DNA from: Streptococcus sanguinis
Lineage (GTDB): Bacteria; Bacillota; Bacilli; Lactobacillales; Streptococcaceae
Direction: 5' to 3'
Length of the DNA stretch: 64,000 nucleotides
Assembly (NCBI RefSeq): GCF_900635155.1
Contig: NZ_LR134002.1
Coordinates: 2,108,001-2,172,000 of the forward strand
Shown: positions 1 through 9,800 of the stretch, piece after piece
How positions within the stretch are numbered: the stretch's first letter is position 1
How the letters are laid out: every line of letters begins with the position of its first letter
Notes under the pieces: generated by a model
The model's input: the letters and a program-made list of their open reading frames with translations, nothing else
What the model was told of the DNA's origin: nothing
The model's database searches: none
Made by a program: the position numbers and the translations under genes

Positions 1-1
1 G

Positions 2-343
2 CAGCTCCTCTTACTCGATCAAGCCATGCCAGCTTTCTCCAAACAAATAGAAAAAGCGCTCAAGCGTCAGGACCTGCTCAGTATCAATCACCGTAGCAGT
101 GAATTTTTTGCTTCCTATTTTGACTTGCTCTTCGCCCTAAACGAACAGACTCACCCTGGAGAAAAGAGAATGCTAGAGTTTGCAAAAACCAACTGCATGC
201 TATTACCTCAGCATTTCGAAGAAAATATACAGACCTATTTTCAAAAGCTCTACACAGAGCCCGCTGAAGCGATAAAGCTTATCAATCAGCTAGTGACGAC
301 CATCAAACCAGTCATTCCTCAAGAAATTATTGGTAGTTTTTAG
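2..343 (+). CDS. 3' end of an unidentified protein gene (possibly DUF4037 family)
   Basis: The reading frame is open from the left window edge to a stop at 343, so only the C-terminal 113 or so residues are present; the first ATG at 26 is internal. The piece is soluble and helical, with a segment reading FALNEQTHPGEKRML near its middle. That resembles the C-terminal part of DUF4037 nucleotidyltransferase-like proteins, but this is from memory and the catalytic N-terminal part lies outside the window, so the family call is weak. It points towards the minus-strand dtd gene, and a 180-bp repeat with a terminator-like last hairpin lies between them. Confidence 0.5.
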   Translation, partial: QLLLLDQAMPAFSKQIEKALKRQDLLSINHRSSEFFASYFDLLFALNEQTHPGEKRMLEFAKTNCMLLPQHFEENIQTYFQKLYTEPAEAIKLINQLVTTIKPVIPQEIIGSF

Positions 344-392
344 GAATGCAACCTGAAGCCACAGCCCCATTGCTGCAGAAGCTAAAAAAATT

Positions 393-572
393 AGAGAGTG
401 GGACAGAAATCGGTAATTCGTTAGAATTCGATTTCGTCGTCCCACCTCCGCACAGTTGAGTAGGGCTGTAAAAGCTGATGAAATCAGCGTAGTAGAGCCC
501 ACTCAACCACTGCGTCTTGCTCGACAATCCAAAGACAATTGAGAGGCTAGGACTTTTGTCCCAGCCTCTTTT
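393..572 (+). repeat. 180-bp dispersed three-hairpin repeat, copy 1
   Basis: This 180-bp sequence recurs in reverse orientation at 47546-47725 with a single difference noticed (cacagttgag here, catagttgag there). It folds by eye into three consecutive stem-loops. The first has arms GTGGGAC/GTCCCAC enclosing GAAATCG/CGATTTC, the second GTTGAGT/ACTCAAC enclosing GCTGAT/ATCAGC, and the third GAGGCT.GGAC/GTCC.AGCCTC followed by TTTT. The third hairpin could terminate transcription of the upstream plus-strand gene. It encodes no recognisable protein and looks like a small non-autonomous intergenic repeat of the kind streptococci carry. Confidence 0.85.
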
Positions 573-588
573 CATTCTTCTTCTCTTC

Positions 589-1032
589 TCAGCGATTCTT
601 TGTATCCAAGATAATGGTCACTGGACCATCATTGACTAGCTCTACCTGCATGTCTGCCCCAAAAATCCCCGTCCGAGTTGGCACCTCTTGCTTCAAGGCA
701 AGATTGAAGGCATCATAAAAATTGCTAGCCATCTCTGGCGGAGCAGCCTTAACAAAGGCTGGCCGATTACCCTTTTTGGTATCTGCATGCAGAGTGAACT
801 GGGAAATTGACAAAATCTCTCCAGCAATGTCCTTGATAGACAGGTTCATCTTGCGCTCAGCATCGGAAAAAATCCGCATATTGACAATCTTCCTGACTGC
901 ATAATCCATATCTTCCTGACTATCGTCAGGCCCTACGCCTACTAGGAGCAGGAGACCTTGTCCAATACTGCTGTGCAGCTGCTGGTCAATGCTGACCTGA
1001 GCACGTTTTACGCGCTGAATCACTATTTTCAT
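589..1032 (-). CDS. dtd: D-aminoacyl-tRNA deacylase (Dtd)
   Basis: This enzyme hydrolyses D-amino acids, such as D-Tyr, from mischarged tRNAs and so protects translation. The 147-aa protein is the normal length for the family. It shows both signature elements: SQFTL around residues 78-82 with the following [12 protein letters not shown], and the C-terminal NDGPVT segment that forms the cross-subunit Gly-Pro chirality filter. The start has a good site (AAAGGAAAAGAT before ATG). It lies 56 bp downstream of relA on the same strand, the classic relA-dtd pair, and is probably co-transcribed with it. Assignment is secure. Confidence 0.96.
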   Translation of the reverse strand: MKIVIQRVKRAQVSIDQQLHSSIGQGLLLLVGVGPDDSQEDMDYAVRKIVNMRIFSDAERKMNLSIKDIAGEILSISQFTLHADTKKGNRPAFVKAAPPEMASNFYDAFNLALKQEVPTRTGIFGADMQVELVNDGPVTIILDTKNR

Positions 1033-1088
1033 ATCTTTTCCTTTGATTTAACGGTAACATATAGCTAGATAATGATTTCCAAAATAGA

Positions 1089-3308
1089 TCAACCATTAGT
1101 CCGCTTGACCGAGTAGACCTCCGGCACGCTCTTAATCTTATCCACCACCGTCGTCAGCATGGACAGATTAGCAATGCCAAAAGAAACGTGGATATTAGCA
1201 AATTTCATATCCTTGGTCGGCTGAGCATTTACTGTTGAAATATTTTTAGTGGTATTAGACAGAACCTGCAACACATCGTTGAGGAGACCAGAGCGGTTGA
1301 GACCGTAAATATCAATGTGAGCCGTGTACTCTTTGGTCGTGTTGTTGTCTTCCCATTCCACATCAATCAGCCGCTGCTCGTAATTTTCCTGAGCCTTGAG
1401 ATTCATGCAGTCCTGCCGGTGGATGGCCACACCGCGGCCTTTGGTAATATAGCCGACAATATCATCACCTGGTACAGGATTACAGCACTTAGCAATCCGG
1501 ATGAGGAGACCAGACGCCCCCTGAATAACCACACCGCCTTCGTGCTTAACCTTGAGGGTGTCTTTTTTGTTTTCGACCTTGACTTCGCCGCCCTTGACCA
1601 ATTCCTCGGCTTCTGCTCTGGCCTTGGCCCGTTCTTCCTCACGGCGCTCTTTTTCTGTCAGGCGGTTGAAAATGCTAATGGCACCAATCTCACCGAAGCC
1701 AATCGCCGCAAAAAGCGCCTCTTCAGTCTTATAGCTGGTCTTCTGCAGCACTTCTTCCATGTGCTTCTTGTCCATGTACTTATTGGCTACATAGCCATGC
1801 TCCTGGAATTGAGCCTGCAAGAGCTCCCGCCCTTTGGAGATAGACAGCTCCTTGTCTTGATTTTTAAAGAACTGACGGATTTTATTTCTAGCCTTGCTAG
1901 TCTTGACAATATTAAGCCAGTCGCGGCTCGGTCCGAAAGAGTTAGCGTTGGTGATGATTTCCACCTGATCACCTGTCCTGAGCTTGGTTGTCAGAGGCAC
2001 CATGCGGCCATTGACCTTGGCTCCCGTGGCTTTCTCACCGACCTTGGTATGAATCTCATAGGCAAAGTCAATGGGGCCAGAGTCCTTAGGCAAAGAGCGC
2101 ACTGCCCCATCTGGTGTGAAAACGTAAATTTCCTCAGCTAGATAGCTCTCCTTGACCGAGTCAACGAAGTCCTTGGCATCATTGGATTGATCCTGAAGCT
2201 CCATCAGCTCCTTGATCCAGTTCATCCCGATGGCTGATTCTCTGCTGTCTACCTGTCCCTTGACACCTTTCTTATAAGCCCAGTGGGCCGCAACCCCATA
2301 CTCAGCGACCTCATGCATTTCCTTGGTCCGAATCTGAAACTCAATCGGACCTTTGGGGCCATAAACGGTCGTATGGATAGACTGATAGCCATTGGCCTTG
2401 CGATTGGCAATGTAATCCTTGAACCGCCCCGGCATCGGCCGCCAAAGCTCATGAATGTAGCCCAGCATAGCATAGACGTCACTCTGAGTATCCAAGATAC
2501 AGCGAATGGCGATTAAATCATAAATCTCATCAAAGCGCTTCTTCTTGTCCTGCATCTTGCGATAGATCGAGTAGATATGCTTGGGCCGGCCATAAATCTT
2601 ACCGTGCAGATTGCGCTCGCCAGCATAGGTCTCAATCTTCTGGACTACCTCTTCTACCAGAGCTTCACGCTCCCGACGCTTCTCCTTCATCATGTGGGAA
2701 ATTTTGTAAAATTCCACTTCATTGAGATAACGGAAGGACAAATCTTCTAGTTCCCACTTGACACTGGAAATCCCCAGGCGGTGAGCCAAGGGTGCGTAGA
2801 TCTCCATTGTTTCTCGGGAAATCCGCTCCTGCTTATCCTTGCGCAGGTGCTTGAGCGTCCGCATATTGTGGAGACGGTCTGCCAGCTTGACCAAAATAAC
2901 CCGAATATCCTCTGACATGGCCATCAGCATCTTACGGTGATTTTCCGCCAGCTGCTCTTCGTGGGATTTGTACTTGACCTTACCCAGCTTGGTAACCCCA
3001 TCCACAATCACGCGTACATCCGTCCCAAACTCTCTTTCCAAATCATCCAGCGTCGCACGGGTATCCTCAACCACATCATGCAGGAAGCCGCAGGCGACCG
3101 TTACCGCGTCTAGCTTGAGCGTGGCCAAAATCCCTGCCACCTGAATAGGATGCACAATATAAGGCTCACCTGACCTGCGAAACTGCCCACTGTGACAATC
3201 AATAGCATAGATCAAAGCTTTCTGTATAAAGGCTACATCCTCCGCAGCCAGATATTTTCTCGTAAGGGCCAATACCTGATCGCCCGTCAAATTCACTTCT
3301 TTTGGCAT
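1089..3308 (-). CDS. relA: Bifunctional (p)ppGpp synthetase/hydrolase (RelA/SpoT homologue)
   Basis: This is the long RSH stringent-response enzyme. It makes (p)ppGpp from ATP and GTP/GDP and hydrolyses it. The N-terminal HD hydrolase carries FLHDVVEDT, the synthetase domain includes YDLIAIRCILD, the TGS domain begins near EEIYVFTPDGAV, and a C-terminal ACT domain contains NRSGLLNDVLQVL. The start is placed at 3308 (MPKEVNLTG) because GGAGAGACGAG directly precedes this ATG and it gives 739 aa, the usual length. The in-frame upstream extension to 3410 has no family resemblance. Intact hydrolase and synthetase motifs suggest both activities. dtd follows. Confidence 0.97.
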   Translation of the reverse strand: MPKEVNLTGDQVLALTRKYLAAEDVAFIQKALIYAIDCHSGQFRRSGEPYIVHPIQVAGILATLKLDAVTVACGFLHDVVEDTRATLDDLEREFGTDVRVIVDGVTKLGKVKYKSHEEQLAENHRKMLMAMSEDIRVILVKLADRLHNMRTLKHLRKDKQERISRETMEIYAPLAHRLGISSVKWELEDLSFRYLNEVEFYKISHMMKEKRREREALVEEVVQKIETYAGERNLHGKIYGRPKHIYSIYRKMQDKKKRFDEIYDLIAIRCILDTQSDVYAMLGYIHELWRPMPGRFKDYIANRKANGYQSIHTTVYGPKGPIEFQIRTKEMHEVAEYGVAAHWAYKKGVKGQVDSRESAIGMNWIKELMELQDQSNDAKDFVDSVKESYLAEEIYVFTPDGAVRSLPKDSGPIDFAYEIHTKVGEKATGAKVNGRMVPLTTKLRTGDQVEIITNANSFGPSRDWLNIVKTSKARNKIRQFFKNQDKELSISKGRELLQAQFQEHGYVANKYMDKKHMEEVLQKTSYKTEEALFAAIGFGEIGAISIFNRLTEKERREEERAKARAEAEELVKGGEVKVENKKDTLKVKHEGGVVIQGASGLLIRIAKCCNPVPGDDIVGYITKGRGVAIHRQDCMNLKAQENYEQRLIDVEWEDNNTTKEYTAHIDIYGLNRSGLLNDVLQVLSNTTKNISTVNAQPTKDMKFANIHVSFGIANLSMLTTVVDKIKSVPEVYSVKRTNG

Positions 3309-3971
3309 CTCGTCTCTCCAATTCCTGCCTACTATTTTATCACTTTTAGCCCGATATGAAAACCTAGAAGACGATCCTGTGTTTGTTTTAGTACAAAAAA
3401 GTGGAATCAATAATAAGTAGTAAGATCTAAACTGAAGTTAGCCTCCTAAAACTAAAAAAACAGCTATATTTTATACTAATTGTTGAGCAAAACCCAAGCA
3501 AAGAAACAGAAAGCCCAAAACTACTCCACCCTAAAATTTTGAAATGGATAATAGCTGAATAGCACCTCTTCAATTCTTGAAGCAAAAAGGGAAGTTGATC
3601 TCAAAATTTGAAAGGGAAACAGCATTCTGTATAAAATCTATAAGAAATATTTATTTAGTCCACCTAGTTAATATTTCAAGCAGCAGACTGATTAAAAAAT
3701 TTATTAAAATTGTTTGAGAAATCATTAAAGACAGCTATTTGAGCCTCAATTCTCATTTTTTATGTTGTCGCTTTAATCTTGAGATTAGGTTTCTATACTT
3801 TTACTTATCTATTCAAAATAAGGCTGTGACATTTCTATCACAGCCTTATCCAATAATTTAAGAGCTATTAGAATAAACGAAGCTAAGTATAGATGATATA
3901 CACAATATTAAAACTGGTTTCATCATTACTTTCTACAACTTCCAGTAGCCTTTCTATCGCTAAGATTCTAC
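3309..3971. other. Non-coding gap between relA and the T7SS island
   Basis: About 660 bp without a credible gene on either strand. The relA promoter should lie at the left end; a TAAAAT box sits at 3334-3339 read on the minus strand, without a convincing -35. The right end holds the island terminator (separate entry). The rest is AT-rich with short reading frames only and could be the scar of island insertion, but no direct repeats or integrase remnants are visible. Confidence 0.5.
3816..3851 (-). terminator. Terminator of the T7SS operon
   Basis: A perfect 12-bp stem (3818-3829 with 3838-3849, arm ATAAGGCTGTGA) with an 8-nt loop is followed on the minus strand by TTATTTTG. It lies about 120 nt beyond the esaA stop and closes the island. 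Confidence 0.85.
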
Positions 3972-6716
3972 CTATTCAAATTGTTCCTCTTCTTCTTTTT
4001 CAACCGTCTTCTCTTTCTTTCTATGAGTATACTCTCTAATTGTCAGACCCGTAGCAATGTTGGTTAAAAGTAAGATTACGAGTAAGTAAACCCATATTGG
4101 AGTATTTGATAAAACACCAGATTGGCTTGTTTTTTCAGTTACAACAGGATTGGATAAGAAATTCAAAACAGCTTGGTTATCCGTTCCGTTTGAACGAGCA
4201 TTCGATAATACTCCTTGAAAGTTCTTATTAAAATCAGTACTATCTTCAATATTCTTAGCCTGATTCTTAATAAGCGACTCTGTTTGTTGGTGAACTTCCT
4301 TCACTTCTCCTTGGACCCTTTTAGCTTGCTCTGCTAAAGTGTTAAATTGCGTATCCATAGATCCGATTGCATTCCCATTAGAGGTAATTGTATCAGATGT
4401 ATTTCGAGTATTAGACGCCAGCTTTGTAACAATATCTAGCAGACTATTACTACTATCATCCGTTGTATAAAGTCTATTATTAGATAAACTGTCACCAGAA
4501 CTTGTTGGAGAAACTTCCAGAAGTTCTGGACCATTTTTCTTCCACTCTTCATACTGTTTATTTAGATCGTCAACAGCTTGTTGATGCCAATCAGATAGTT
4601 CTCCAACAATTGCTGCAAAATAATCATTCGGTAATTCTTCTTTTGTCAGTTGTGGAAGAGAAGCGGTATTTTTCTGAAGTCGATTTATCTCTGCACTTAA
4701 CTTAACATATAGGTCAATCCCTGACTGTCTATATTGGTCCACATCTTCTAGTTGTAGCTTATCCGCTACAGATGATGGCGAAATGTTCCCATACATCTTT
4801 GCCACTGAGTTACTTGCTGGATTAGCAATATCAATATCGTAGGACGAAGATGGGCTTCCATATAGGTTCTTAATCGTAGCTGCCGCGGTATCAATTCTAG
4901 ATAGTTGTTCAAAAATATTAGACAAATCTGTCTTAATTAATGCATCATTTCCCTTATTGTTATCATAAAAGAAACTGTATTGTAAAGGTATTCTCTCACT
5001 ACCAATCTCAAGATCAAATGCAACCGTATTGAGACCATAATTAGGAGAAAGCTGAATTTGCAGTTGAAGACTAGTAGGTTCAGAAATACTATCAACACTT
5101 GGAACTACCGTAGCTCCCTGAGCACCTTGAACCTGTATATTCGTCACACGGATAGTAGTTGCAGTATATTTATTACCCCCATTTCCTTCAGAAGTCATCT
5201 CAGGGTAAACATGCTCCATTGTAACTGTTTTTGCATCTGTTGACGGCAAAGAATCATTAGCTACCGTTATAAAATTATAGCCTGGCATTGAGCCAGTAGT
5301 AGCACCTTTAACACTAGCATAGCTAGCTAATAAGTTTAATTTTGCATAGTAAGAAGCAATTTGGTCATCTGTTAAAGCCCCAAACTCTTTTAGTTTATTA
5401 AATAAGGTTGCGTAATCTCCAGAATTAACACTAATAGAAGCAATTGTACTATTTACATAATTAGTATAATCTCCAGGCAACTCATCTGAATCTGATAAAG
5501 TATTAACAACCTGTTTGGCCAGCGCCTGCCTCACATTATCTTTATCCACACCATCACTAACAGCTTTTAAAATCGCATCTTTATCTTCTCCCAAAGAACT
5601 TGTATTAACCTGCACCCCATTAAAATAATTCTGAGAAATTTGGTCACGAGAACCCTCAAGAGAGTTTTTAATGGACTCCAGTTCCTTTTGAGATTGCTCA
5701 ATCTGCTCTTGAGAATGATTTATTTTATCATTATAACTTTCTATGTGCTTAGCTAAACGAAGCAAATAAGAATCTGGTTCATTTGGCTCAGTAGGTGATT
5801 CTGTATTCCCAAAAAGATGTAAATAACTTATTGAATTTTTATAAAGGTCAAGGTATAATTTGTTATCTTTATCATATTGATTCTTAACAGAGTTTCCTGC
5901 CACCTGAGCGTTATGATTAGCAACTTGTGATTGAACTTGCTTATACTTTAAAATTGGATCTGTTTGACCAATTAAAGATTCAGCATTTCTTTTTAATAAA
6001 TCAGCAGTTGAAGTTTTGAAAGTTGATGTCGCTTGCTCAAATGATCTATTAGAAGACTGAACACTCTCTGCAATTGAAGGGATCGAATCTATTGATTTGA
6101 TACTTCTATCAGCAGGTTGAACAATTGAAGTAGATAAAGAATCATAGATATCCGACTCATCACCAACAATTGTATTCATCTGAAGTTTTGCATCATCAAG
6201 GTTGTTAATGACACTTGTAAAGTACAGACGAATCGTTTTCTGATTTAAACTATTAACATAATCTCCAACCTGCTGAGCCATCTCAAGTGATTGTTCTTTT
6301 TTTACAGAATCTTTTACTTTATATGTAATTTTGGCCTTTTCAGGATTAAAACTAGATAGCTGCAATATATTGTGTGAAAAATCTTTAGGAATGTAAATGA
6401 TAGCTTCTAGCGAATTATCCTTGTACTGACTCTCCGCCTGGTCCCTAGACATGACTTTCCAGCTTGCCTTTTTTTTCTCATCCTTCGCTAGTAATTTTGT
6501 AAAATCATCCCCAAAATTGTATTGAGCGCTATTTAACTGTTCGCCTTCGTCTTGATTCACAATCCCAATACGAAGATGCGTCTTCTCTTTAGTTCCTAGA
6601 ACAAAAGAAAGGCTATCTGACTGTCCCATATAGATAAGAAGTCCTACAGTAATTACTATACATAAAATAGCCAAGCCTTTCCTAAGCAAGTGATTTTTTC
6701 CTTTTTTTATACCCAT
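3972..6716 (-). CDS. esaA: Type VII secretion protein EsaA (YueB-like)
   Basis: EsaA is a membrane subunit of type VIIb secretion systems; in Bacillus the homologue YueB is also a phage receptor. The 914-aa protein has one N-terminal membrane helix (about residues 13-31), a long extracellular region rich in coiled-coil-like stretches, and a single C-terminal helix (about 878-896, IWVYLLVILLLTNIATGL) before a charged tail ending KEEEEQFE. YueB and staphylococcal EsaA normally carry several helices at the C-terminus, so this version looks shortened. The start follows AGGAG at moderate spacing. It is the last gene of the island, downstream of essC. Confidence 0.85.
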   Translation of the reverse strand: MGIKKGKNHLLRKGLAILCIVITVGLLIYMGQSDSLSFVLGTKEKTHLRIGIVNQDEGEQLNSAQYNFGDDFTKLLAKDEKKKASWKVMSRDQAESQYKDNSLEAIIYIPKDFSHNILQLSSFNPEKAKITYKVKDSVKKEQSLEMAQQVGDYVNSLNQKTIRLYFTSVINNLDDAKLQMNTIVGDESDIYDSLSTSIVQPADRSIKSIDSIPSIAESVQSSNRSFEQATSTFKTSTADLLKRNAESLIGQTDPILKYKQVQSQVANHNAQVAGNSVKNQYDKDNKLYLDLYKNSISYLHLFGNTESPTEPNEPDSYLLRLAKHIESYNDKINHSQEQIEQSQKELESIKNSLEGSRDQISQNYFNGVQVNTSSLGEDKDAILKAVSDGVDKDNVRQALAKQVVNTLSDSDELPGDYTNYVNSTIASISVNSGDYATLFNKLKEFGALTDDQIASYYAKLNLLASYASVKGATTGSMPGYNFITVANDSLPSTDAKTVTMEHVYPEMTSEGNGGNKYTATTIRVTNIQVQGAQGATVVPSVDSISEPTSLQLQIQLSPNYGLNTVAFDLEIGSERIPLQYSFFYDNNKGNDALIKTDLSNIFEQLSRIDTAAATIKNLYGSPSSSYDIDIANPASNSVAKMYGNISPSSVADKLQLEDVDQYRQSGIDLYVKLSAEINRLQKNTASLPQLTKEELPNDYFAAIVGELSDWHQQAVDDLNKQYEEWKKNGPELLEVSPTSSGDSLSNNRLYTTDDSSNSLLDIVTKLASNTRNTSDTITSNGNAIGSMDTQFNTLAEQAKRVQGEVKEVHQQTESLIKNQAKNIEDSTDFNKNFQGVLSNARSNGTDNQAVLNFLSNPVVTEKTSQSGVLSNTPIWVYLLVILLLTNIATGLTIREYTHRKKEKTVEKEEEEQFE

Positions 6717-6872
6717 TATGGATTTTTCTCCTAAATTGATTTTAACATTATCATCAAAATATTTATAATTTATTCATGATAATATACATCCTACAATCAT
6801 TATAATTATTACAAATAGTAGGATTTCTTCTATTATAGCATATTCAGAAATTATTGTGGAAGCTTTATGTAC

Positions 6873-9800
6873 CTATTTTTCTTGCGGAATTCTCAAACGA
6901 TGAACACTTCTACCAACGAAGAACTGTGTTTCATTAAGTTCAACCAATGGTTCATTGTATTGAGTACGACCAGGCACAACTTTCTGTTCGTTAAAGATGG
7001 TACCAAACGTTCCCATTGGAACATTTTGTCGAAGCCGTTTGAAGAATGGCGTGAATTTGCTAACTATGCCACTTTGATAACCATGGAAAATCAAATGAAT
7101 GTTGACCGACGAAGATTTTGTGAACAAAGTATTTACATCTTTATCCATCAGTACAATCTTATCACCAGCTAAGTTTATATCTGGAAGATAAACAAACATT
7201 GGTTGCTCTCTACGCTTACCAGACTGAATAATGCCTAATAGTTCACCAAGGAATTGGCTAATATTCGCCTCCTCAATTCTAGTATCAAAGTATTCATTCA
7301 TACCAACAAAACGTCCATCAGTATCAACCACTACGCGATCCACTTTCCCGGAAAACTCTGAAAAAGCAGATAATATCGTACGCTCAATACTATATGTTTG
7401 AGAAGGAGTATCATCCATGAGAAGAATAAATTCATAGTTCATTGGTTCGATAGAGCGAACCAACGTTGTTTCCTTATCATAACCAATTGGAATATTGTAT
7501 TTTTGCCGTTCCTCTTGGACAGCTACATCATTTTCAAATTGCTCAAAAGTAATTTCATTAGCCAGCATTGGAACAGCTTCTGGTCTAGAGCCATCCCATA
7601 ACTTATCCATTACCTCAATAGCGTTTTCTAAACTCTGCAATCTTTCAAGATTGGAACTTCCTTCTGTTGCAAGGTATACTTGAAAACGAATAGGTTCTTC
7701 AAATCTAATCTGACCACGACCAGGAATTACTTGATCAGCTAGAGCATCAAAACCAATAAGATCTTTTTTAGAATCCTTGTCGACCAAATACAAAACAAAC
7801 TGTGTAGCAAAATTACTTCGCATACTTAACTTCATAGTAGTGTTCCGAAGAACTGTTGCTATCAAATAGATACCTAAGCTTGCTCCCTCACGCAACACCT
7901 GATGAAAAGCGGATTCAACAGAACTTTCGAGTGGATGATCACGTACAGTATCATAAGAGTCAACAATATTTAAAATAAATGGTAAATACTGACCTGTCTT
8001 CTGCTCATACTGTTCAATAGAAGTAACTCCATATTCTGCCAATAAATCACGGCGTTTTTGTATCTCTTTTTGTAAACTCTTAAGGAGCTTCAATAGCTTT
8101 TCGGCATCATCTAAAGTAGCAATATCTGCCACATGCGGTAGACCTTTCAGAGGAAAAAGTCCATTCGTTCCAAAATCAAACAGATTAAAATGCATTTGAT
8201 CTGGTCTATTAAGCCGAGCAAAATTCATAACTAGCGTCTGAAGCGCTTGAGATTTTCCAAACCCTGGAGAAGCATAAATGATACTGTGACTAAACTCTTC
8301 TAAATCAAACTCTAACATCCGCTGAGCCTGCTCTGAAGGAATATCCATTAGAGCAAAAGGAGCTTTGTGAAGTTTCTTCTCTGTCCATTTCGTAGTTAAA
8401 ATTGGTGACGTAATATCTTCATCAAGCGGAGGTAACCATGGCTTAGCTGGTATACAAAGATCTACATTCTTTGCGTGTTGAGCAATATACTCTACAACAG
8501 CATCTAGTTCAGTCTCATCAGTATTAGCGTCTGTGCTAACCATCTCTTCTAAATAAGACAAATCTGTAGTAGCGAGTTCATACTGCCCCAGCTCATTGAT
8601 TATCCAAAGCCTATTGTCAACTTCTTCACTACGAGCTTTCACTGTTGGTGCATATCGTGCTCCACTCCATGCTGATTGAAAGAGTTCATATATTTCATTA
8701 TTCCCGACTTGCAAATAAGCACGACCTGGCTGAGTAATACTTGCAGCATCTGGTGTTTTTATAATCTCATTTGAATCAGCTTTTTCCGCTACTTTGAGCG
8801 CCAACTTAAATCGAGAATTAGACCAAATTTGATCATTAACAACTCCAGAAGGCTTTTGAGTAGCTAGAATCAAATGAATTCCTAAGGAACGCCCAATACG
8901 CGCCGTTGTTACCAGCTCTGTCATAAACTCCGGTTCATTTTGCTTCAACTCAGCAAACTCATCCGAGATCAAAAATAGATGCGGAAGCGGCTCAGTAGGG
9001 AAATCTCCCTCTATTCCGGAGCGGCCTTCCTTGTATAATTTTGTATATCCATTAATATGATTGACCCCAAATCTACCAAATAGGCGTTGACGCTTTTGCA
9101 ACTCTGCTCTAATGGAAGCTAACGCGCGCTGGATTCCTGCTCCATCTAAGTTTGTGATAACGCCCATCAAATGTGGCAAATCTTTAAATAAATTTGCCAT
9201 CCCTCCACCTTTAAAGTCTATTGGGAGAAAACCAATATCTTCTGGACTAAAGTTTAATGCTAGCGATAAAATGTAAGATTGTAATATCTCCGACTTACCC
9301 GATCCCGTTGTCCCGGCAACAAGACCGTGAGGACCATGAGCACGCTCATGTAAGTTCAAGTAGACAATATCATCTTTTCCTCGAACCCCAAGTGGAACAG
9401 CAAGGCTCTTCGATGTATCTCCTCGAGCCCATCGGCTAGAAATATTTAAGTCCCCAACTTGTTCTACATTATACAATTCTAAGAATGTAATTGCATCAGG
9501 AAGTGCATTTTTTTGAGTTTCCTCATGAATTAGATTACTTAAACTACGAACAGCACCTTCATAATCATCTATCAACGGGTACGGAGTAAAAACTTGGTTT
9601 ACATATATTCCTCTATTATTGATTAAAGTAGCTGTATCTCCATTCTTTAAATCAATAAGCGTTGTTACCGTTTCAGGTAATTGACGACGACTTTCTTTTA
9701 CCCAAATAACAGTTACTCCAAAAGAAGCCAAATCTGCTCGTGAAAGACTTTCGTTGATAGCATGACCAGACAACAAGCGATCATCTGAAATGACAATCAC

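Noticed and set aside
327..575. Short frames in the repeat (also 47591-47875) that encode matching peptides
   Set aside because: The match simply reflects the 180-bp repeat in two copies; there is no ribosome site and the frame runs through hairpins.
1317..2141. A 274-codon plus-strand frame
   Set aside because: It lies fully antisense to relA, whose protein is clearly conserved; the long frame is a result of codon bias.
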